Below are positions 10,955 to 23,902 of a stretch of DNA of 64,000 nucleotides, one piece after another. The notes beneath the pieces are model-generated. The model saw only the letters and a program-made list of their open reading frames with translations, ran no database searches and was not told the DNA's origin. The stretch comes from Combretum micranthum (Eukaryota > Streptophyta > Magnoliopsida > Myrtales > Combretaceae). Position 1 is the stretch's first letter. Every line of letters starts with the position of its first letter. Location: NCBI GenBank assembly GCA_024138025.1, contig JAMXBD010000366.1, positions 992,001 to 1,056,000 of the forward strand, given 5' to 3'. Made by a program: the position numbers and the translations under genes.

Positions 10955-13764
10955 TTTTCGTTGGATCACCAATTAGACTTGTTTAGAGACTAAAATGGTT
11001 AGATACGAGAAGCTGGAGAAGAGAGAGTAGCAGCAATTGTACCATAGAGATACCTTATGTGTACATGAAGTGATGGCAATCTTAGCACAACACTTACTAC
11101 ACATTCGTTATAAGGATAGCTCAATATGATCTTTCATCTTATACGGATATTTCTGATCTAATTAGCTTCAAATTTTGTCCAGCTGGGTATATTTAGTGTT
11201 ACCGTTGCAAATTGACATCTAAACTTCCATTTTAACTAATTTCGTACATGAATTCTATCTGTTAAATGACGTGACACTCTTACTTATAGGAAGTACCACT
11301 TGTCAACTGATGCCACATCTTATTGAAATTTTATTTATTTTATCATTATAATTATAATTTTATTTGTTTTACTTATTGTTACCATCATAATTATAATTAA
11401 TATTGATTTTGTCCAATTAGGTATAATTTAGTGTTAATGTCGCAAATTAGCATCTAAACTTTCATTCTAATTAATTTTGTACACAAATGCTATTTGTTAG
11501 ATGATGTGTGGCACTCTTACCTATAGGAACATACCATACATCAGCTGATGTGGCAACATAATGAATTTTTATTTATTTTATCATTATAATTATTATCTTA
11601 TTTTTTTCTTATTATTACCATCATAATTATAATCAGTATTAATTTACTTATAGTTGATAACTTCAACTTGGTCTAACCTAACCATTAGCCAACTTAATCC
11701 CAATCAACACAACCCAATAAGTACACACTTTCTATAAACTTACCATTTTCCTAGTATAGATTGTCAAATTGCTTATTGTAAAGATGACTAGTTATGAAAA
11801 TTAGCAACGTGGGACATGAGGCTAGAAATGAAGCTCGGTAAGTGCGGTACAAGAATGCGTTTGGTTTGCCGCGTCCATGTTTGGGTTCGAGATGGCCTAT
11901 GGTACCGAGTTTTTTGATGTGAGTTAACTCGGTGGTGGTGAGTTTCCGAGTTTGAGTTAGCTTGGTGTGTTTACGTGGTAGGCGGAAGTTTGGTCGTGGC
12001 AAGGCTACCACTTTGTTGTTTGGTTCGGTTCTGATGATGTGGTTGTCTCATGCAAATCTTTGGCAACAAATCTCTCATGAATCTTGCACAAAGGGAGCAT
12101 AATCACTACTATTGTTGTCAAAATCGGCTTAGATTAGCCAATTCAACCCAATTTAATTGGAATCAGCGTTAATGTTGGGCTGGGTCTTGCCTAAGACTCG
12201 TTTTTGCATCAAATCGTGAGATTCGGATTGACCTGGGTGGTTGAACTGGGAAACCCGAAAGCTCAAACCAATTGACCCGGATAAAAAATAGAATTTACTA
12301 ACTAGACTTTTTTTTTTTTTTTTGCCCAACATACTAACTAGACTTGTAAGACCCGATTGTACTGTCAATGTCTAGAAAGTGGAGAAATTATTTAACCACA
12401 AAATCTTTATTATAAAGATTTTTAAAAGTGCTTTTGAATAGTATAGGAGTATGCGTGTTATCAATTTTAGCAATTATTTTTAGTGCCTAATAAAGTTTAT
12501 TTAAGTGATGGTTATTACTTAATTGCATTACAATCAACACTGATGACTATAATTAAGGATTACAATTGTGTCATTGTCATTTGTGACAATGGATATAGTT
12601 TGATGAGATAGTATTTCCATGATGTTACATTCAGTTCTTAATTGAAAGTTTCATTACATACATGTATGTGGATATTTTTTTTTATTGGAGTGAGATTCAC
12701 CAAACCTTAATCACGGTCACGGGTGTATCATTTATTGCACGTTAGATTCCCTTTGCCATTTGCATACGAATTGAGATCCCCTTTGGGGAAATGACATTGC
12801 TGTCTTCAATATGTTGTTGTTCATTATGTTTTTGTCAATAAATATCTTACATGTATCTAATAAATTAAAAAAATAAAAATCTTAAAATAAAAATAATACT
12901 TTTTAACACGTGTTAGATATTTATTTATTGGGATACAATGAAGACAGTAAGCTTGTAACAGCAATTTTTTTTCCCCTTTTGCCATTTACACAGGATAAGA
13001 ATTATGTTGTAAGATAACTAAAATAATTAATATACTAATTATTATATTTATTTTAATAATTATATAATTAATTGAATGGGACTCAAAGAGTTCTTGATGT
13101 ATTTAATTCTACTTAGACTTGATATACATTAGCCACCCATTCACTTGAGATATAATATATATATATTTTTTTTTCATGTTTGTTTCATGTGTATTTAATC
13201 TTTTTCTTTTGTTGGCAAAAAAAAAAAATATATATATATATATATCTATTTATTTTTAAATGTGCTCTGGAACCTTCAAATATTTAAAAGTAAGTGCATT
13301 TTCATCCACGTGTCCATTTTATACTTTGAAAGATAATAGAAGAAAAGTTTATTTAGAATTTGTTTAATTATTTTATCCAATTGTAAAATACTAAAATACG
13401 TATAAAAGTACATTTTATAAAATTTTTGCATTTAATTGCACAATTTCAGAATAAGAAGATTAAATGCACACAAAACAAATAAAATGTGGTGCCTTGATCA
13501 AAATCAAGAACTATATGACCTAGATTGATTTATGGACTATGATATATCATGTGTTTATATTTAATGTTTAAATTAGTTATTTATTTAATTTTTGTAGTAT
13601 TTGTAGAGAATACAAAGGGTTGTGGTGGTACTGGTTTGAAGATCCTAACAGATTTATTAATGATAAAAAATATGTACTTCGAGATAGCTTTGCATCCTCC
13701 TAAAAGGGCTTATCGAATCATTACTACATGTATTTTTAATAAGTATGTCAGCAAATTCTTTTGA
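10955..13764 (+). pseudogene. GDSL esterase/lipase relic (copy B2): exon 3, stub of exon 4, exon 5
   Basis: Duplicate of relic A2. The exon 3 relic (about 10955-11184) shares the in-frame TAG in the word ACCATAGAGATACC and has an additional TGA a few codons later. The exon 4 stub (about 13508-13523, CTATATGACCTAG) is fused to intron 4 exactly as in A2. Exon 5 runs from 13598 to the stop ending at 13764, with KGCGGTG near its start and KYVSKFF at its end. The Asp-x-x-His region is degraded (EIALHPPKRA). It is non-functional by multiple lesions, most of them inherited from before the duplication. Confidence 0.83.
11178..11640. repeat. Tandem duplication, two copies of about 234 bp (unit B)
   Basis: Copies start at 11178 and 11412. 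This is the counterpart of the tandem pair in unit A at 1386-1855. Confidence 0.82.
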
Positions 13765-16700
13765 TTATTCTATCATGTGTATTTCTTGTACAAGTAAGAA
13801 AAAAAATTGTAATCTCAAAGGATAAGATATTTGTATTTAATTGGAACTCTTCAAATTTCTACATAGTATTTGATCTTTGAAACGTCATTATCAATGATAT
13901 TGAGGCTTTACCACCTCAGAACTCCACGTCAATGCAAATTCAAATCTATGGAAATGATACCATTTTATTATAATTGTTCATTAAACTAAATCGAACATGA
14001 CTTAACTGCAAAAATATTGTTCTTTTGTATTTTGATTTGGTTTACAATTCAATTCGAAGAGGGTCAAAAAGGTTTGTGGTTCGATTAAGAAGAAAGCAAA
14101 CCGCGACTCACATAAATTTGATCGAATCGTTTATTATTAAAATATAAATAATAAATGACATTTTTTTTATTTTAAATCCTATAAACATTTTAGTCTAACT
14201 CTATTTACTTCTTTTTTTTTTTTTTTTATCATCTCTTATCACTCCGAGCCTCATTGTCTACTCATTTTCCTCCAATGTTGTTGACTTTTATCTCTCACTC
14301 ACACACCTTCAATATCACCTCAAATGTAAAGTCACCATGATATAATGTTATATGGCTTAAACTTTGGCATAATTCTCCTTTTCCCTTCAATGTGTTTCAC
14401 CTAAGGAATATTCAAAAAGCCATCCTTTTCATCTTAACAATCGTAAATGTAATTCAATCTTTTGCTTGAATTGTAACATCGTAGGGAAGCAACGAATGTC
14501 CATTAGTATTATTAGTTAATATGAGGAGTTTTAAAATAAGATTCTAATTGAGTCAAACTGCATTTATATCAAATTCAATTTAGAATTTTAGACCACTAAA
14601 AGCAATTCAATATATTAATGGTTTGAACGATATTGTTTTAGTTGCGGCTTGGCTTGGTTTGACCATTAAATTTAACCAAACCAAACCAAAGCATAAACTT
14701 GTGCACATCTATGTTGTACTTCAATTAAAGATTATATTTTTACCAAATTATCTTAGGTTGTCTAATTCATATATAGATCATATCATATTGAACTAAGGAA
14801 CATGAATAGTCTGCCTTATACTCATATCACAATGTGAGTGTGTAATAGGCCATATAAGCTCAATTCTCAATGTAATGTTATCAAAGGAAAAACAAGTCTA
14901 GTCTAATATAACAAAATAGTTCATCCAACATAAGCGACTAAAGAATTTTGACACTATTCTCATTTCACACATCATACAACAATCTAAACATGCTCTCCAG
15001 AAACCCTAGCCTCACAGAAACCCTAATTCAATACTTTGTAAAATAGATGTTAAGGAAGAATCTTGCTTCAGTTAATACCTTCTTGAAGATAAAACACAAT
15101 CGCAGCTAACATGCAATGAAAGGTAAATTCTAGATCCCTGCTCTGATGAATATACCTGAATTCGATCCTTTGCAATCAACATACTTAGCGATTATTGAGT
15201 GTTTCATGAGTTGTAGTATATTGATATAACTAATTTGTGTTGTATGTGTGTTTTTGTGCAAGATACTTACTGGATTGGAGCTCTAATTGCTCCCAAACCT
15301 CAAGGTCGAGATTCAAGTATCAAGGGTGTCCGCTTTTTTCCTCCTCCTCTCCATTTTATATGATAGTTCCGATTCTGTTATTGTTGATGTGCAAGTATTA
15401 GTTAGTTACAACGATCTAGTATTATTAGTTATCTGTTTCCCCCTACTGTTTTACTTCATTAAGTGTTGTAATTACTTAAGTATTTAGGTGCTTTAGTTTC
15501 CCACTTCTTCATCCTTGAATTAGATGTATCAGTGTGTTAAGACTCCAAACAATTTAAAACAAGTAAAAAATATCACCATATTATTTTTAGAGCTAAAAAA
15601 TTTACATCTCCATAAACTTTAAATAATGGATAACCAAACTAAAGTAATAAAACAAACCTATTTTATGGGTCATTTTGGTTTATTAGCAAAGATGTCTAAT
15701 CCTATAGTTTGACGCCATGATAATAACGCATAAGCTTCTTATGTAGTTGAAAAGAAAATTTCCCTAAACACATCAAGTCAAAGCCCATTATGTAACCTTG
15801 TTTGTTGGATGGTTCTAGTAAGGTTAGTTATCTACTTAAGTATGTGGTAGATTATTTACATTCCTAAGTTTTGTAGTGTGACAGATTATCATATGGACAA
15901 TCTCTTTGCTTTGTTGATGTATGAAAAATCATCAATCATACAAGCAAATACCACTCACATTGGTAGTTACATTTGGAATTTTTTAAAATAATATTTCCTT
16001 CATCTTGTAATTGATAAAAAAATGATATAAAATGAAGTAGTTATTTTATAATGATGACATTTAATAAAATAGAATACAAAATATTTGAGAAATGGATTAT
16101 TTCTTTGTTATGGTGCCTAGCTAAAGCTAAAAAACATTTGTTGTAGGAAGATGGGAAAAATATCATATTTCTCCCCCTTGATTTCATTTGCATCGTTGAA
16201 AAGGATGTAGACTTAAATGCACGTACTTCTAAAGATTGAAGTAGATACTTTTAATGTATCTTTCAAACCTAAGTTTAGTCATGTGTCTTATCATCAAGTA
16301 AAAATGCATTTTTGATGCTTGAGTAGGGTTGTGCGTGTAAATCATGAACCATCGGGACCCTTGTGGTAAGTAGAAAAGCAACCCTGATGAAATTATAAAT
16401 GGGATTCAACTCTTTTATAAATTAGAAGAATGATTCCATTGCTTAGTTTTGATTGAAACAAAAGTATGAATAAGCCATGTATGAGTTTGGACTTACATCA
16501 AGATTAAAGGACGTGTACAACTGCTTTTGTTCTTTCCTTTAAGTCTTAAGAACTTTTTCATAATATGGGACTTCAAAGTTAGAAACTGATCTAAATAGTT
16601 AATTGAAATGAATAGGAGAAGAAAAAATGAAGAGAATCAAATGGCCTTAAACTAGATTGAAACTAACGTAAAAGCTATTATGATATATCAACTATTATTT

Positions 16701-17183
16701 ATAATTTTTTTTTGTCAATTGATGTTGATAAAAATTGTATAAATTACAATACAAATAATACTGCTATTATTAAGGTGTTTATGATGAAAAAAGTTCCTTG
16801 AGTAACAATATGAATTTTCAGATTTTCATGAATTTCTTTGCGTTAAGACGAGATGTTCTTCGATAATATCTTTAGGTATGTGTGGTTAATTAAAGTTATC
16901 ATCAATTCTTTCTTTGATTTGTTTCATGCAATAACGGTTTCCCCACACAAAAGAACATCCATTGTAAGCTCAAATCTTAGGCATGTTGGACATAATCTTG
17001 AAGTTTGATAGTCTTTAACCATTCTTTGTTAACCTTTTTTTTTTTTTTTTTTTTTATGGCATCAAAGTATTTGCTATGTGTGATTACAACATGTGAACCT
17101 TTCTCATTTTGCCTTAAAGATGAGTCCTCCTTTATGAGATTTGTTTCCCATTTAGGGTTTGATTTTTTTTAGGCCATCATTTA
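13765..17183. other. Non-coding interior of unit B
   Basis: Shared with unit A at 4593-8181, apart from the missing CACTA element. It contains a poly-T run at about 17035-17055. A 66-codon open frame at 15287-15487 is interrupted in the unit A copy and was not accepted as a gene. Confidence 0.5.
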
Positions 17184-17380
17184 GGGTCTGTTTTTTCCAT
17201 CTATTTTTAGTCGTTTTAGTATTATATTTTCTCATTTTTAAATAGATGTTATTCAAGAAACAGAGAAAGTTGAAAAATAGAAATTTTTACTCATAAACAT
17301 ATCAAACAGATCAAATATATATAAGATACAAATAAGATATAGATAAATATAAGATGTAGATTAGATACGAATAAACTCAT
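17184..17380. mobile_element. Short MITE-like repeat, unit B copy
   Basis: Same repeat as 8182-8375, carried along by the segmental duplication. It is related in reverse to 56591-56789. Confidence 0.45.
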
Positions 17381-17486
17381 ACCTTTTTAATAAATGCACT
17401 AGTAATAATGCACACTGGTAATAATATGTATATGCCAAATCTTAAAGTGTTTATATAAGTGTTCTTTGGGTCATTTGCACACACTT

Positions 17487-20361
17487 CTATGTGATTACAC
17501 TATTTAGAGGTAATAATTACATTAGTGGTAATATATAACCCTATTTTATGAGCATAAATTCTTGAGTACCTGTAGAAATGAAAAAAATACATTGAAATGT
17601 CTTAAAGGTGTGACTTTTCAAATTCACGTTAATCCCATGAACACATTACCTTTAGATACAAATCTCTTTGAGAATATGTATTGTGATCATATTGCTTCAA
17701 AAGTTACACTTCTTTAAGGTGTTTCAAGTCTTACATTCTTTAATAATTTTTACATTCTCATTACCAAAAAAATATATATCCAATTTCATTTTCTATGTCT
17801 CCCATCGCCCCTTTCTAACTTGCATATCTTTCAATTTAAGAACCTACATTTACTTTCTCACTTTGACTCTACAGAACTTAGTAGGAAAAACAAACGAAAA
17901 GGGTAAGACGGCTTATTATGTGCCGTGGATCATCCATTGCCCTAAAAGAGAATTTTGGCATAACCATGGTGCAAACAATAACACTGTCGACTCTCAAAGG
18001 TTAACACATCTAGCCCTTAATGCATGCACTTACAGAAAAAGCTTGGAACAAGCAAAATTACAATTGCCTAGAAAGGTTTCTTGAAAATAATATGTACATA
18101 AAGTCTCATATGTGTCTCTGTTTGTGGGAAAAAAAAAAAAACACCATTATTAGTCAAAGGGAAATTTTTATTTTAAAAATTGCAAACGTATAAAATTGAA
18201 TTTGTTAATTATAAATTAAAAATAATTTTTCTATTATAAAAATAATAGAATAAATAGTTATAAATAATAAAGTTTGCAGTTAAAAAAAAACGTAACTACA
18301 ATAGAATTTGAAAAAAAGATTCAAGAAATAGTAACCTCAAGTTTAAACAAAATTTGACAAAGAAGATTTGTTGATTTTGGCTCAGCTTTGCTTAGACTGA
18401 GCAAGGCAAGTGGTACACGTGTGTGGTGTTTTATCTAAAACACTCATCAAACGTGCTTGACCTCATGTCTATGTTAATTTGAATATAAAATTAACAACTA
18501 CAAATATCCCATGCGAGATAGAGTACGGAGAAAAATGTAAAGAAAGGAAAGGATCCATCAAACGATTTCCTCACAAACTTTTTTTGTTGCTATCGCTTTG
18601 AAATATATTGGGTAATCTAAATATTTGGAAAAATTGAACAAAGAAAAATTTGTCATGATTGATTCCAAATATGTTAACAAACCCAAGTTCATTGGGACAC
18701 TAAATGCCTTGTTGAACTACAAGCCAAAGTGGAGTTATAATACTACTTTAGCCCCATTTCACAATTCTCTAAGAGTATCCTAAGCATTACATCTATTTCC
18801 TAACTTTTACTTGTAAGGTTAATAGGGCTATTTACTCTATTAATTAGTGTTAAGTTTTGTTTAATTATGCTTTTATTTGTGCTTAAACCAATGGTCTAGT
18901 ATTAATTCATAAATATATTCATTTCAGGTGTCTAAGGACGAAATATCAACATTTGGATTAAGATAGACAAGACTTAGTTGGAAAAAAAATATTGGATCAA
19001 GGTCCATCACACCGTGATGAGGATGGTGATCTACTTGGGTGCATAGTTCAAGATTGTTACAGCGTGAAAGAGAAGAAATTTGGAGCATAGGGGAAATCAT
19101 GACATCCATTGATCTCCACTAGCCATTAAATAAGCTTGACACGGCCGTGATATGAAGAAGAATAGGAGTCAGAGGACATCATGGACTCTATCTCGCCCAT
19201 GATTTGATGTGGATCTTATCGCACAACATAGCATAACAAGCATGATTGGTGGTGGAATTTAAAGCCAAGAGGATCATAGGCCATGTAACGACTATGACCA
19301 ATAAGCAATTATTTGCATTTGAATTGTTAAAGGAACCATCACGACCATGATCGTCTATTAGGAATTTTAGTCGAAGAGATCATTGGCAATCTCACACCCG
19401 AGATCTACCTTAGGTATATGGTTATTGGGAGATAATGGCTCGCATCCTAATTGTGATGGTAGTTACTACTTGCTTAATTTCCATGTTAGATAAGATCCAT
19501 CTGTTTCTTGAAGGGGAATGAAGGCCAAGTGAGATAATGATTTGCCATTTAGACATGTCTGATCACATGAAACATATAAATAGAAAATCCAAACATTCCA
19601 AAAAAAAAAAAAAAAAGGTGAGTCATTTTGTGTACCCCAATTCATTTTAATTAGTCCTTATGAGCGTACTTGTACCAATTCATGTATTTTTGTCAAACAT
19701 TGTGTAAAACATTGTGAGGAGTTCTTGGAGATTTTCTAGAGGGAACAAGAAGGGATTCCATTGTTGCAATTCATGTAAGCAAGGATCGACATTGTGCAAT
19801 ACAGAAAAGGGTTGTATTTATGTTTATTTCTTATTGCTTTTGCATAATATCTGTCATGTTTATGCCATATATGATGTGTGAGTAGTGTATATTAGACTTG
19901 CAATGCCACTATTTGTATGCACTAGCACGAATTCATTGTTAATTGTTGTGAAATTCCTTAAATCTTGTAGTTATTCTTCATGTATATTAGTTCTATATAG
20001 TGCATGATATAGGTTTAAATCAAATTTCTTTGGGAATAGATTGAGAAATCATTTCGTTGAATTGATTTTGGTTGTAGGGAGGGGTTGCTCATAATCTTAG
20101 AGATAAGATCATGAAACCTTCTGCATGAAAATTAAGTTGGCATTGAATTCATGATCTTAACACAATTTTAGTCGGCTATTAACTAGAAAGAGATTCCAGT
20201 GGATAAATCTATGATTAGATGTCAATGATCTTGCATAAATCTATGGTTATATGTCAATGACCTTGAGAAAGATATTGACTTATTAATTGAATTTAGTAGA
20301 TAGGGAAAATAACGATGACAATTTGGTATGATTAATGTACATGTTTAATCAAATGGTGAAG
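17487..20361. other. Unassigned repeat-rich DNA
   Basis: No conserved gene was recognised. A 138-codon open frame (17668-18084) has no family motif that I know. Bases 19000-19430 carry irregular repeats of CACGRCCATGATC-like words, resembling arrays inside the gypsy LTRs at 31750-32090. A TATAAATA (near 19577) and a poly-A run precede LTR-like AT-rich sequence, so this may be an old LTR fragment. Confidence 0.35.
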
Positions 20362-20631
20362 TGATAAATGTGTATTTTGACACATTTATCTCATATATTT
20401 TTCACACTTTCATTCACAAATTGGCACTTATCTAGTGAATTTTTATCATAAAATGATGAATTACATGACTTGGATAAATTGTGTTTAAATGGAAAAAAGA
20501 AGTTAAAAAGGATCAAAAATAGATTTTAGATGGCAAATAATGCGTTGAAAAAGCAAAGTTAGATTTGTTGCAGTGAAAAGCTCAAATTAAGGAGGGGATG
20601 AATTTTTTTTTAGAATTGAGAACAGTAGCTA

Positions 20632-21044
20632 GACATCAATATCCCTGGCAGTTTCGTACTCGAGAACCGTCCCATCAGGGACGGTTATGAACTGTCAAAG
20701 AAACCGCTAGAACCAGCAGGTCTTCGCGTTCGTCCACATGGAACCAGCGATTCAACCGATTTCGACCCGCCATATATAGAAATTAAAAAAAAAAAAAAAC
20801 ACAGAACACGGAATGAATTGATGGAGAGGAGTGCTGTGGGGGGTGGTTGGGCGTGTGGGGGAGGGGAGAGGGGGTAGCGCAGGGGGCCGACCTCTTGAAA
20901 AAAAAAAAAAAACTTGATTCATGGTTCGCGTGGAACTGGAACGGCCAGAACCAACGGTTCCGTGGAACCGTGAACCGTCCCATCTCTGGCAGTTCTCGTT
21001 TCGGTTCGGGTCCGGAACCGACCCGAACCGTGCCGATGTATATC
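20632..21044. mobile_element. GC-rich hAT-type miniature element, 413 bp
   Basis: It is flanked by a perfect 8-bp direct repeat AGTAGCTA at 20624-20631 and 21045-21052, the target duplication size of hAT elements. The ends are GACATCAATATC and, reading in from the right, GATATACATCGGC, a weak inverted repeat. The interior is unusually GC-rich, with many GGAACCG/CGGTTC words and two poly-A tracts. It has no transposase frame. It is nested inside the putative LTR at 20362-23902. Confidence 0.7.
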
Positions 21045-21052
21045 AGTAGCTA

Positions 21053-22400
21053 TAGGATTGTGACATGAATTGAGCTCCAAGCTTACAGAATCAAGTTGAT
21101 GAATGTCCAGCAGTTGATTGAAGGAGTGGTCTGAGTAGATGCCCAGGACACCACTGACCTGAGCTGCTTTGTCAAGTTTAAGAGCCAAGCGCACACCGCA
21201 CCAATATAAGCGAACTGTGCAGATTCTAGCAAACATCAGATCAGCTTTCCACCGACTGAGCACCAAGCTGTTAAATTGCAGCAAAACGCTCTAGCAACAC
21301 ACGTCGACCAATACAACAGAGCAGCACTCTCCATCAAGCTTCTCCATTTTTGCAACAAGCACCAACGTGTTGCAGCACAAGCCGAGCTGCTCTGAGAAGA
21401 TGATGCCCCATGTCCACCTGCTGTTCTCCAATTTTACGCATTTCAATTCCAGCCGAACATCTAAAGCTTCGCCAATTTCAAGAAGAAACAACCAGAAGAA
21501 ACAAACACTCAAACTGTAGCAGCAAAACTGAACAGCAGTAGTAGCTGATGCAGTGACAAGATACCCATACCGACCTGAAGTCCATGCAATCACTGAGCTC
21601 TTATGTTGATCAAGGAGTGCTCCCACCTATCTGAAATAGAGTGCCTGTCATGACTGAGCTGATCTGCTTTCGTACCGACCTGCTTAGACGCCCATCGAGC
21701 AGCTTCACACCAAACACCAACTTGCTCTTTGTTTAGACACCGACTAACTTGAGCAGTCATGATCTGCACCGATGCATGTGAACTGAGCTGCATTCCTCCA
21801 CGAGCTGAGCACGCTTCAATGTTGATCATTCTACCCAAGTAGCTTATCAAGTAACAACCGATCAACAGCAGAGCACCGAGCTTGTTGACAGCAACAGCAA
21901 CATGCATCTGAAGACCGAGCTTCCCTGGTGGCATAATAGAACAGACCAGCAACACATATCTGATTTAGTGCCCACCAATCTAACCTGCAATCTCAAGGCG
22001 CTCATGACAGTTGCTATTAACACACCGAGCTGACCCCACATGCCGAAAGCTACACTCGACCGAGCTGCTGACCTGCTCCCTACCAAGCGGAACTGGACAA
22101 GCAGACCAAGCAAACCGCTCCATCAGCAGCTGAACTTGCCGACCTGTTGCTATCCAGACCCGAGCTCCCATACCGAACTTCTGTAATGTTGATAGAAGCT
22201 GATGAGCGCCGACCTGTTCTTCCAACGGAGCCGCTGCAACAACTAAGTCTGATCAAGTAGCGAACTGAGCTGTTACTCCACATCACCGAGCTCTCCAACA
22301 TCAACTGAACACCTCATAAGCAAGCTGCCCTTATCATATCCGAACTGAGCTGATTTGAGCAGTACCGATTCCAGTAATGTCTTATTTTGGTTTTGATGCT
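21053..22400. repeat. GC-rich island of degenerate GAGCTG / CCGACCTG words
   Basis: An irregular array is visible along this stretch: CCGAGCTG, CTGAGCTG, CCGACCTG and ACCGAGC recur dozens of times with variable spacing. Base composition is much richer in GC than the surroundings. Several overlapping minus-strand open frames result from this composition rather than from a conserved protein. It is probably the U3-like part of the LTR that contains it. Confidence 0.55.
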
Positions 22401-23902
22401 TGCCTTGTAAATATTCAGTTGTTTTCTTTTCTTTTTGTAAGCAAGCGACTCCACTTATCCACTCCACCTCATCACATACACACATTTTCTTTTTTCTACA
22501 CCTGAAAATAGAGAATCTAAACCTCATACACTATAAGTACCCATCATCATTCCCACATAAAAGATCATCTATTTTTCCATCCAATATCCATTTATCCTTT
22601 CGTCACACGATTCATTCCATCATCTTCCATATTCCACACTCACTCTTCCATCCATCCACCTCACCTCATTCTATCCATCCACCTTACCTCATTTCACCCG
22701 ACATGACTTCACTCGATCTCAGTTGGACCCAGAATCTTTAGGAAGACATTTCTAATATTTCATGCGTACTCTCTCCATTATCTTTTGTTATGGATTGTGT
22801 TCAAAATTTTACCATGAATGAAAGTATATTTTTGAGTATGAACTAAATTTTCCAAGTGGGATTATGTGATGGGTTAATGGATTTCTTGAGTAGTTGATTT
22901 GTTTTTATAACGGGTTTTGTTAAATTGAAATTTTGATTATTTTTATTTCAATGTTCATGAGATGAAAAATCTATCTATGGATTTTTTTATGAATTAGGAT
23001 TTGAGCTACTTGAAAGAGATTTGATGATCCGATTGAAATAGGAAATAAGATTTCAAAATTGACATGGACACATGCTATTTTGGTTTAAATCTTAGAATTT
23101 ATGCTCTTAATGCAATTGAAGTTGTGGTTTATTGACATGAACATATGCTTGAATCATAAATTCAATTAGAGTAACATTATTTGTGAGAGAAATATATTAT
23201 TTAATTGGTGATTGTAGATAGATTACCCAAAAAAGATATCTATACTATAATTAAAATTTTGTAACCTGAAAGGAAAGAAAATTCTTGTGAATTTAATCAA
23301 AATCCAATGGAACAAACCCGATTATAAGTATAAGGCAATGAAAAGAAATCCTATTTTTACCATTACATAATCCCACATTTGTGTTTTGAAAGAGTTAAAG
23401 AGTTATTTTAGTGCTTGGTAGTCCTTAGTGTTAAAATTAGTTATAATTTTTTGCAATAAAACTAGATCATTTAGTTTAGCTAAAAAATTTGAGATCATTT
23501 TGCTTAGCTTAGAGGAGGTCATTGCATTTTGGTATTTAGTCAATTAGCTCCCTATGGATCACGATCTAGTTCTCACCAATTTCATTACTACACATGCACT
23601 CGGTGCACTTGTTGATAGTTTCATGCTTTAAAAAGAGTTTTAACATAAATGTGCGTGCCATGAAGCAGGTCTAAATCATGTATTGTGTTAAATCAATAAA
23701 GAAGTTGGTAATTGCATTAATGAAACTAGTTATAGGAATTAAGTAGTGTAACTGATAATCTATAATCACGTGATCTAATTTATAGGCTAGATAATAGATA
23801 AGAAGGTGACTACTAGTACTTTTTGATCCCTATAGAGACGACCTTATTCTCCATTCCTATACTATATGCGATAGGTGCACTTGTCTAGTGCTGACCAGAT
23901 CA

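Larger units (their letters stand above)
9788..17486. repeat. Segmental tandem duplication, unit B
   Basis: Direct copy of unit A. It lacks the CACTA insertion of unit A (empty site near 15873) and lacks about 0.64 kb equivalent to 2500-3135, where GACCCGGATAAAAAATAGAA joins TTTACTAACTAGAC. The deletion removed the right half of the hAT miniature element and the duplicated exon 3 end of the GDSL relic. Beyond 17486 the sequence differs from unit A. Confidence 0.93.
20362..23902 (+). mobile_element. Putative long LTR (solo or non-autonomous gypsy-type)
   Basis: The segment starts TGATAAATGTGTATTTTGAC and ends GTGCTGACCAGATCA, giving TG..CA ends. It contains a GC-rich, repeat-like first half, a plausible core promoter (CACTATAAGTACCC near 22528-22541), and an AT-rich second half ending in a GATCCCTATAGAGACGACC-like block, as I recall from Tat/Athila-type plant LTRs. 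A piece of the second half recurs at about 34570-34840, which supports a repeat family. No second LTR or coding region was found beside it, and the 5-bp flanks (TGAAG and TAGAA) do not match cleanly. Both borders and class are therefore inferred. Confidence 0.45.

Noticed and set aside
15287..15487. 66-codon open frame in unit B
   Set aside because: The matching segment in unit A (from about 6107) carries stops after small differences, and there is no family similarity.
17668..18084. 138-codon plus-strand open frame
   Set aside because: No recognisable motif; the sequence lies in repeat-rich DNA just beyond the duplicated block and the first half is low-complexity hydrophobic from AT-rich DNA. 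Not enough to call a gene.
20919..22527. Chain of overlapping minus-strand open frames
   Set aside because: They occupy different frames of the GAGCTG-rich GC island and the hAT element. Openness is explained by base composition, and no frame shows conserved domains.
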